Below, one piece after another: positions 28,770-34,716 of a stretch of 34,716 nucleotides of DNA. The notes beneath the pieces are model-generated. The model did no database searches. It was not told the DNA's origin and saw only the letters and a list, made by a program, of their open reading frames with translations. The translations under genes were made by a program, and so were the position numbers. Source of the stretch: a virus; the IMG/VR virus record IMGVR_UViG_3300032249_000413, positions 1 to 34,716 of that record; one strand, 5' to 3'. How positions within the stretch are numbered: position 1 is the first letter of the stretch; every line of letters starts with the position of its first letter.

Positions 28770-30150
28770 CATCATCACGGATTACGATTGGCCGGGGAAG
28801 TTTAAACCGTTTGCCCACCAAAAGCAGACTGCAGAGTTCCTTACCTTAAACCGTAGGGCATTCTGTTTTAACGAGCAAGGTACGGGCAAAACCGCCAGCG
28901 TGATATGGGCTTGTGACTACCTAATGAACCTAGGTGTGATTAAGCGTGTATTGGTTATCTGCCCCCTTTCTATTATGAAATCCGCATGGCAACAGGACTT
29001 ATTTAAGTTTGCTATTCATAGAACTTGTGATGTTGCCTACGGAGAAGCAAAGCAAAGACGCAAGTTAATTAATCAAGGCGCTGAGTTTGTCATTATTAAT
29101 TTTGATGGTGTTGAGATCGTCAAGGATGACATTACTAATGGCGGTTTTGATTTGATCGTAGTAGACGAAGCTAGTGCATATAAGAATGCGCAAACAACCC
29201 GCTGGAAGACGCTTAGAGAAATAGCTAAAACGGTTAAGGGTATGTGGATGCTTACAGGTACGCCAGCAGCACAGTCACCAGTAGATGCGTTTGGTTTAGC
29301 TAGGCTTATCAACCCCGACAATACTCCAAAATATTATGGTCAATTCAGAGACCAAGTTATGGCTAAGGTCGGTACATACCGCTGGATACCAAAGCCACAG
29401 GCACAACAGATTGTGCACACCGTGTTACAACCAGCTATTCGGTTTGAAAAAGACCAGTGCTTAGACTTGCCCGACGTAACATTTGTAGAGCGTGATGCCC
29501 CCCTTACCCCACAGCAGAGCAAGTACTACCGTATGCTTAAAAAGCAAATGCTGATTCACGCAGATGGAGAGCAAGTTACCTCAGTTAATGCGGCTACTAA
29601 TATCAACAAGCTCCTGCAAATATCTGGGGGTGCGGTCTATACGGATACTAGAGAAGTCATTGAGTTTGATGTATCCAATCGACTACAAGTCATTAAAGAA
29701 GTTATTGAAGAAGCGTCACACAAAGTGTTGGTGTTTGTGCCTTTTACCCATACCATTGAATTACTTAATGCTTATCTAACCAAAGCTGGCATAACGTGCA
29801 ATGTTATTAACGGGCAAGTACCTGTCAACAAACGGCATCAGATTATCCAGGACTTTCAAGATACTGAGAATACTAGAGTACTAGTAATACAACCACAAGC
29901 AGCATCTCACGGGTTAACACTAACAGCCGCTAACGTAATCATTTGGTATTCTCCTGTGACCAGCGTTGAAACATATCTTCAAGCAAATGCACGTATTAAC
30001 AGACCCGGGCAAAAGAACCCAATGACTATTGTGCATATCAGAGGTAGTGAAGTAGAAGCTAAGTTGTACAGGATGTTAAGCAACAACATTGACAACCACA
30101 CAAAAATAATAGATCTATACAGACAAGAAATAATTACTGATATAGCTTGA
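28753..30150 (+). CDS. SNF2-type DEAD/DEAH helicase
   Basis: A 465-aa superfamily 2 helicase/translocase. Walker A EQGTGKT at 41-47, motif II VVDEASAYKN, motif III LTGTPA, and in the second RecA lobe QANARINRPGQ (motif VI) before MTIVHIRG. The Q-motif-like AHQKQTAEFL precedes Walker A. The ATG at 28753 is chosen since the 50 codons upstream in frame overlap the HNH gene and do not look like protein. In phages such helicases accompany replication and recombination. Confidence 0.92.
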   Translation: MPAKNSIITDYDWPGKFKPFAHQKQTAEFLTLNRRAFCFNEQGTGKTASVIWACDYLMNLGVIKRVLVICPLSIMKSAWQQDLFKFAIHRTCDVAYGEAKQRRKLINQGAEFVIINFDGVEIVKDDITNGGFDLIVVDEASAYKNAQTTRWKTLREIAKTVKGMWMLTGTPAAQSPVDAFGLARLINPDNTPKYYGQFRDQVMAKVGTYRWIPKPQAQQIVHTVLQPAIRFEKDQCLDLPDVTFVERDAPLTPQQSKYYRMLKKQMLIHADGEQVTSVNAATNINKLLQISGGAVYTDTREVIEFDVSNRLQVIKEVIEEASHKVLVFVPFTHTIELLNAYLTKAGITCNVINGQVPVNKRHQIIQDFQDTENTRVLVIQPQAASHGLTLTAANVIIWYSPVTSVETYLQANARINRPGQKNPMTIVHIRGSEVEAKLYRMLSNNIDNHTKIIDLYRQEIITDIA

Positions 30151-30174
30151 CAATGTCAAACAGTGTGGTAGTAT
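30147..30174 (+). promoter_or_regulatory. Promoter with -35 inside a 13-bp palindrome
   Basis: TTGACA (30147-30152), 16-base spacer, TAGTAT (30169-30174). TTGACA-A-TGTCAA is a perfect palindrome at 30147-30159 and ends with AAAC, as in the 21309 promoter. The -35 overlaps the helicase stop codon. An AAAGGAG and a half-palindrome CTAACA precede the next ATG. Confidence 0.75.
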
Positions 30175-30201
30175 GTAGTCGTAGTAACAAAGGAGCTAAC
30201 A

Positions 30202-30621
30202 ATGGAAGATGCAATAGATAATTTACATGAAATACCTGCAGATAAACTCGCTGAGATTTACATTAAGATTCGTGATAAACGAGCTGAGTTGGCGGAAGCG
30301 TTTGAGAAGCAGGATGCAGTACTAAAAGAGCAACAAGAAGTATTAGCAGAAGAAATGCTAGAGGTCTGTTATGAGAATAACGCCGACAGTATCAGAACCC
30401 CAGCAGGGACAATCATTCGTAAAGTGGATACACGGTACTGGACGACTGATTGGGATTCTATGTATGAGTTCATTGAAGAACATAATGCATTCCCCCTGCT
30501 CGAGAGAAGGTTACATCAAACTAACCTTAAGCAGTTTCTCGAAGAGAATCCCGAACTGTTACCTGCTGGATTGCAAGCTGACAGAAAATACACCGTGTCC
30601 GTTAGAAGGAGCAAAAAATGA
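30202..30621 (+). CDS. Unknown protein (139 aa), Gam/Gp157-like plan
   Basis: Starts MEDAIDNLHEIPADKLAEIY. A long N-terminal coiled coil (to about residue 60), then a compact domain with RTPAGTIIRKVDTRYWTTD and LLERRLHQTNLKQFLEENP, closing in TVSVRRSKK. The coiled coil followed by a small domain resembles host-nuclease inhibitor (Gam) or Gp157-type proteins, though I cannot confirm homology. It sits before the ssDNA-binding-like gene and overlaps it by four bases. Confidence 0.72.
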   Translation: MEDAIDNLHEIPADKLAEIYIKIRDKRAELAEAFEKQDAVLKEQQEVLAEEMLEVCYENNADSIRTPAGTIIRKVDTRYWTTDWDSMYEFIEEHNAFPLLERRLHQTNLKQFLEENPELLPAGLQADRKYTVSVRRSKK

Positions 30622-31520
30622 GCAACTTATCAATCTTTAAATCTGATGTAAAAGTAGTAAGCAACCGTGCTCACGAAGTTAGTGAGTTATCAAAAGCATT
30701 AGCTGGTTCTTCCAGCAGCACTAGCCGTCGCATTACCATGAACAAAGGCATATTCCGTCGCATGGTAAACGGCAAAGAAGCGGGTAAAGTAAAAGACGGT
30801 TTTATCAACGTCATTATTATTAATGCATTACCAAAAGTATCTCGCCAATTTTATGCGGCGGCTTATGATCCTGATGCAACCCCAACCCTGCCTGACTGCT
30901 GGTCTAATTTAGGTGACGTACCTGACCCTAAAGCGGCTAACCCACAAGCACCTAATTGCGCAAGTTGCCCACAGAACATCGAGGGTTCAAGTGCAAACGG
31001 TAAGAGCCGTGCATGTAAGTTTCAGCGCCGTATAGCGTTGCTACTCGAGAACGACATGAGTGGTGATGTGTATCAAATGAATATTCCTGCCGCTTCTTTG
31101 TTTGGTAAAGGCTCAGGCAACACCCATCCATTTGAGAGCTACTCTAAGTTTCTCCCTGCAAACGGCGAAAGCATTGATCGTGTAGTTACAGAAATTCGTT
31201 TCGACGAAGAAGAGACTGCCGACGTGCTTAAGTTTACTGCGGTTCGTCATTTAAGCGACGACGAGATGGATGTAGTTACAGCTGCTCAAGGTACTTCTGA
31301 AAGCAAGAATGCCGTAGCACTTACTGTTGCTCAGCAAGATGGAGTTAAGCAGTTGCCAGCTGGTGCAAAGCCCGCAGCTAAAGTTGTAGCTGAGCCAGTT
31401 GAAGACGACGAGCCAGTAATTCAAGAGCCCGTTAAGCGTGCTAGTAAGAAAGCAGAAGTACCACCTGCTGCCGCTAAAGCAAACTTAGCTGACGTTGTTA
31501 ATGCATGGAGTGATAACTAA
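30618..31520 (+). CDS. Putative single-stranded DNA-binding protein with Cys4 site
   Basis: A 300-aa protein. N-terminal basic part, a core with FINVIIINALPKVSRQFY, then Cys94, Cys114, Cys117 and Cys133 (CWSN, CASCPQN, CKFQRR) forming a likely zinc site, as in T4 gp32-type proteins, and FGKGSGNTHPFESYSKFL. The C-terminal 80 residues are Ala/Pro/Glu/Lys-rich and probably flexible. The position between nuclease/helicase and primase genes fits an SSB role. The call is from form and context. Confidence 0.6.
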   Translation: MSNLSIFKSDVKVVSNRAHEVSELSKALAGSSSSTSRRITMNKGIFRRMVNGKEAGKVKDGFINVIIINALPKVSRQFYAAAYDPDATPTLPDCWSNLGDVPDPKAANPQAPNCASCPQNIEGSSANGKSRACKFQRRIALLLENDMSGDVYQMNIPAASLFGKGSGNTHPFESYSKFLPANGESIDRVVTEIRFDEEETADVLKFTAVRHLSDDEMDVVTAAQGTSESKNAVALTVAQQDGVKQLPAGAKPAAKVVAEPVEDDEPVIQEPVKRASKKAEVPPAAAKANLADVVNAWSDN

Positions 31521-31522
31521 AA

Positions 31523-31780
31523 ATGACTTACGGCTATAGTGCAAAAACTATTCGGCTAAATAAAGAGGCGGACAAAAACCGCCTTGGAGTTGCTCTTGGT
31601 AAAGCGGCTATTAAACTCGGTATATCAGTTGCTGATATAGCTCTCACTATAGGTGTTAGTCGGCAGTCTGTGTATAACTGGTTTGTAGGGACACATGACC
31701 CTAAAGAGCGGTACACCAAAGCAATAACAAAATTGCTAGATAGCTTAGTAAAGCACATCAAAGAATCAAACCTTAAGTAA
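31523..31780 (+). CDS. Helix-turn-helix DNA-binding protein (85 aa)
   Basis: Starts MTYGYSAKTIRLNKEADKNR. Residues about 35-57 read SVADIALTIGVSRQSVYNWF, a clear Cro/C1-type or resolvase-like helix-turn-helix, followed by a basic helix. It is the last gene before a strong terminator. It may act on the palindromic promoters at 21309 and 30147 or elsewhere; target unknown. Confidence 0.8.
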   Translation: MTYGYSAKTIRLNKEADKNRLGVALGKAAIKLGISVADIALTIGVSRQSVYNWFVGTHDPKERYTKAITKLLDSLVKHIKESNLK

Positions 31781-31799
31781 TACAACGTAGTAACGAAGG

Positions 31800-31822
31800 G
31801 AGGGGGTTCGCCCCCTCTTTTT
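31800..31822 (+). terminator. Rho-independent terminator
   Basis: GAGGGGG, tetraloop TTCG, CCCCCTC, then TTTTT. A perfect 7-bp G/C-rich stem after the HTH gene and just 22 bases before the primase-helicase gene, so that gene needs read-through or another promoter. Confidence 0.93.
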
Positions 31823-31843
31823 GCCCCCTAAAATGAGACGCGT

Positions 31844-34696
31844 ATGACACACATTGACCTACTAGACAGAGTACTAGCCAAAGATGGCTGGTTTGCTGTG
31901 GTTGGTATTAAAGGAAAAAAGAATGTAGTACAAGAGCTTGTTGAGACACGTGCTGAATTAGATAAATACGTAGCTAAATTTTTAGAAGAACAAAGGGAAG
32001 TTTATTTCGGTTGCTCCAAATATGAGACAGGTGTTAACCGCACCAAAGACAATGTAAAGAGTATTAAAGCGTTTTGGATGGACATTGACTGTGGTGAATC
32101 CAAAGCCTTATCAAATGAAAAGACTAACCGCCCTGATGGATACATTGACCAAGCAACAGGGTTAGAAGAACTTAAAAAGTTTTGCCACACGATTGGACTT
32201 CCAAGACCACTACTTGTTAACTCGGGTAGGGGCATTCACGTTTACTGGCCTTTAACAGAAGCTATTAGCCGTGCGGAGTGGGAGCCAGTTGCAGCTCGTT
32301 TAAACGAACTATGTGTAATACATAAATTTTACGTGGATGCTTCTGTGTTTGAGGCAGCCCGAATCCTTAGAGTACCAGGAACATTTAACTTTAAAGACAA
32401 ACCACCTAAGCCAGTAGTTGTAATAGCTGACGCACCGGATGTAGAGTATCAAACCCTTAAGAATATTTTAGGGGTCAAAGAAATAACCCACGTGCGACCC
32501 ACGCAGGAACTAAGCGAACTTGCTAAGGCAATGATGTCAAACAGCACGTTTAAGTTTGGCAAGATTATGATGCGTAGCGCCAAGGGTGAGGGTTGTGCCC
32601 AGTTACTCGACTGTTTTCAGAACCAAGACACTATTAGTGAGCCACGGTGGTTTAACGCTTTATCTATTGCACACCGTTGTATTGACCGAGCCACAGCCAT
32701 TCACAAGATGTCTGAGAAGTACCCTGACTACGACCCGCAGGATACAGAGTCCAAAGCAAGCCATACTGAGCATGCCCATAGCTGCGCTACGTTTGAGAAG
32801 AATAACCCCGGCGGTTGTGAAGGTTGCCCATGGAAAGGTCGCATTAAGTCACCTATTGTGCTGGGTAAAGAGATAGTACGGGCAGAAGAGACTGACGTTC
32901 AAGAAACCGAGGGTGATGAGGTTGAAGTTTATAAAATACCTGCGTACCCTTTTCCTTATTTTAGGGGTAAGAACGGTGGCATCTATGTAACTCCTCAAGG
33001 TGGTGAAGAGGGAGAAGTAGAACCCATATGCATTTATGAACACGATTTGTATGTAGTCAAGCGTATGGAAGACCCAGACCCTGACATTGGTGAGTTAGCA
33101 CTTTTACGGTTGCACTTGCCACAAGATGGAGTTCGGGAGTTTACTATTCCGTTATCCAGCGTAGCATCAAAAGATCGAGTACGGGAAGCACTAGCTAAGA
33201 AAGGTGTGGCTGGGCTTGCTAAACAGATGGATGCTTTGACTACGTTTGTTATGTTATCTATTAAAGAATTGCAGTACAAGAAAAAGGCAGAGCTAATGAG
33301 AACTCAATTTGGATGGGCTGATAGGGATAGCAAGTTCATTATCGGCAATCGTGAAATCAGTAAAGACGGTATTTTCCACAGCCCTCCGTCGGGCAACACC
33401 AAGCAGTTTGCAGAAAACATGAATGCAAGGGGTACGCTTGAGAAGTGGAAAGAAGTATTTAATATGTATGGCGCTCCTGGTTTAGAAGCTAATGCGTTCG
33501 CTGCGCTTACTGCGTTTGGGGCCCCTCTTCTTAAGTTCACTGGGCATAACGGCGCAATCATAAACGTCATTCACAAGGACTCAGGCACAGGTAAATCAAC
33601 AGCTTTGTATATGTGCAACAGTGTGTACGGGCATCCTGACAAGCTAGCGGCTATTTGGAAAGACACTTTGGCTGCCAAGATGATTCACTTGGGGGTGATG
33701 AATAACTTACCCTTTACCGTAGATGAGATTACCAATACCAGCCCAGCAGACTTTTCTACCTTGGCGTACAGCATGTCCCAAGGGCGGGGCGCAAACAGGT
33801 CGCAGTCCCAAAAGAACGAGTTGCGTATAAACAACACCACATGGCAGACTATATCTCTAGCCAGTTCAAACGCCAGTTTCTACGAGAAGTTAGGGGTGCA
33901 CAAGAACAGCCCGGACGGTGAGATGATGCGCCTATTAGAGTATCAGATTCACCCTACCAATATCATCCCACCCTCTGTAGCCAAGGATATGTTTGACCAC
34001 CAGCTTAAGGAGAACTACGGGCATGCAGGTGACATTTATTGTGAGCACCTTGTTAACAACTTGGAAGAAATAAAAAGCGGGTTGTTAGCGGTGCAAGCTA
34101 AGATTGATAAGGAGATGAACTTAACTAATCGTGAGCGCTTTTGGTCTGCCGTTATTGCGTGCAACATTGCAGGGGGGTTGATTGCCCGTAACCTAGGTCT
34201 TATTGACTATGATATGAAGGCTGTTTATATGTGGGCTACCGAACAAATGCTTAAAGGCATTCGTGAGGATGTTAAACCCCCAGCAAATAACGCTGCAGCT
34301 ATTATCGGTGACTTTATTAACCGCCATATCCAAAACATTCTTGTGGTTAACGACGAGGCAGATAGCAGGACTAAAATGCAGGCGGCACCCCTACAAGAGC
34401 CTAGAGGCGACTTAGTTATTCGGTTTGAGCCAGACACTAAAAGGATGTTTATTGTGGCAAAGAACTTTAGAACCGACTGCGTAGCTACCCAAGTGCACTA
34501 TAAGGACACCCTAAATCAGCTTAAAGCCAAAGGGATTTACCTTGGGGCGGAGAATAAACGTATGACTAAAGGTATGAAAATGGCTTCAGCAGGGGTGCAT
34601 TCTTTGGTTTTTGACTGCTCAAGTCCTGACTTTATTGACATCGAAACCTTTGTAGAGGCGGCTAAAGATAGTGTTGATAGAGCAGATCAGCTATAG
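31844..34696 (+). CDS. Primase-polymerase/helicase fusion
   Basis: A 950-aa protein. The N-terminal part is an archaeo-eukaryotic primase-like domain: FWMDIDCGE (Asp80, Asp82), NSGRGIHVYWPL at about 126-137 and ARILRVPGTFNFKD. A four-Cys zinc motif follows (CATFEKNNPGGCEGCPWKG). The C-terminal half is a P-loop helicase of the DUF927 type with IHKDSGTGKSTALY at about 575-588 and TVDEITN as Walker B. Such fusions prime and unwind at replication forks and pair here with the family A polymerase. There is only a weak Shine-Dalgarno, and a terminator lies directly upstream. Confidence 0.88.
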   Translation: MTHIDLLDRVLAKDGWFAVVGIKGKKNVVQELVETRAELDKYVAKFLEEQREVYFGCSKYETGVNRTKDNVKSIKAFWMDIDCGESKALSNEKTNRPDGYIDQATGLEELKKFCHTIGLPRPLLVNSGRGIHVYWPLTEAISRAEWEPVAARLNELCVIHKFYVDASVFEAARILRVPGTFNFKDKPPKPVVVIADAPDVEYQTLKNILGVKEITHVRPTQELSELAKAMMSNSTFKFGKIMMRSAKGEGCAQLLDCFQNQDTISEPRWFNALSIAHRCIDRATAIHKMSEKYPDYDPQDTESKASHTEHAHSCATFEKNNPGGCEGCPWKGRIKSPIVLGKEIVRAEETDVQETEGDEVEVYKIPAYPFPYFRGKNGGIYVTPQGGEEGEVEPICIYEHDLYVVKRMEDPDPDIGELALLRLHLPQDGVREFTIPLSSVASKDRVREALAKKGVAGLAKQMDALTTFVMLSIKELQYKKKAELMRTQFGWADRDSKFIIGNREISKDGIFHSPPSGNTKQFAENMNARGTLEKWKEVFNMYGAPGLEANAFAALTAFGAPLLKFTGHNGAIINVIHKDSGTGKSTALYMCNSVYGHPDKLAAIWKDTLAAKMIHLGVMNNLPFTVDEITNTSPADFSTLAYSMSQGRGANRSQSQKNELRINNTTWQTISLASSNASFYEKLGVHKNSPDGEMMRLLEYQIHPTNIIPPSVAKDMFDHQLKENYGHAGDIYCEHLVNNLEEIKSGLLAVQAKIDKEMNLTNRERFWSAVIACNIAGGLIARNLGLIDYDMKAVYMWATEQMLKGIREDVKPPANNAAAIIGDFINRHIQNILVVNDEADSRTKMQAAPLQEPRGDLVIRFEPDTKRMFIVAKNFRTDCVATQVHYKDTLNQLKAKGIYLGAENKRMTKGMKMASAGVHSLVFDCSSPDFIDIETFVEAAKDSVDRADQL

Positions 34697-34716
34697 CATT
34701 AACTGGAAAAATTTTA

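Overview
The window looks like part of the genome of a tailed bacteriophage (Caudoviricetes) of a Gram-negative bacterium. It has roughly 40-45 percent GC by eye, tightly packed genes with ATGA-type overlaps, Shine-Dalgarno starts and sigma70-like promoters. Terminase, a portal with a long coiled-coil tail like that of P22-type phages, scaffold and major capsid genes identify it. No integrase, lysis or clear tail gene lies inside the window, so lifestyle and tail type stay open. The host cannot be named from sequence alone.

Layout. Positions 1-10840 are all on the minus strand. In transcription order the block starts with five small overlapping genes (a membrane peptide, two unknown small proteins, an HslV-like Ntn hydrolase and an HNH nuclease). 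A regulatory gap with a promoter and a 32-aa gene follow. Then comes the packaging and head module: small terminase, large terminase, portal, a small protein, a GroES-like co-chaperonin, scaffold, two probable structural proteins and the major capsid protein. A strong terminator closes that unit. A further promoter then appears to drive a 168-aa putative structural protein and a gene that runs off the left edge.

Positions 10841-11301 form a G-rich divergent control region. Everything to the right is on the plus strand. The first gene (156 aa, unknown) stands alone, enclosed by palindromic sites and followed by two tandem terminators. A 675-bp non-coding region with direct repeats, inverted half-sites and three 20-bp iterons follows; it is the best candidate for an origin or master control region. 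A promoter at 12.36 kb starts a run of small genes. A near-copy of that promoter at 15.7 kb starts a second operon: a MoxR-type AAA+ ATPase, a 56-aa protein resembling only sigma70 region 4.2, a metallopeptidase-like/VWA protein, a DUF3150-like protein and unknowns. Two promoters whose -35 box lies inside a TTGAC...GTCAA palindrome (21.3 and 30.15 kb) start the replication and DNA-metabolism genes: VRR-NUC nuclease, family A DNA polymerase, zinc-finger protein, glycosyltransferase, FkbM methyltransferase, PD-(D/E)XK nuclease, HNH, SNF2-type helicase, ssDNA-binding-like protein, HTH protein and a primase-helicase fusion.

The most unusual signal is a 13-bp palindrome, CTAACAATGTTAG (central base A or T). 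I count 14 perfect and 4 one-mismatch copies between 11161 and 21610, and none that I could find elsewhere. The copies sit at start codons, stop codons, Shine-Dalgarno sites, around promoters and inside genes in more than one reading frame, so selection acts on the DNA. This suggests a dispersed operator system, comparable in layout to the stoperators of cluster A mycobacteriophages, or a partition/replication site family. The binding protein is not identified; the 156-aa product of the first plus-strand gene is the leading candidate.
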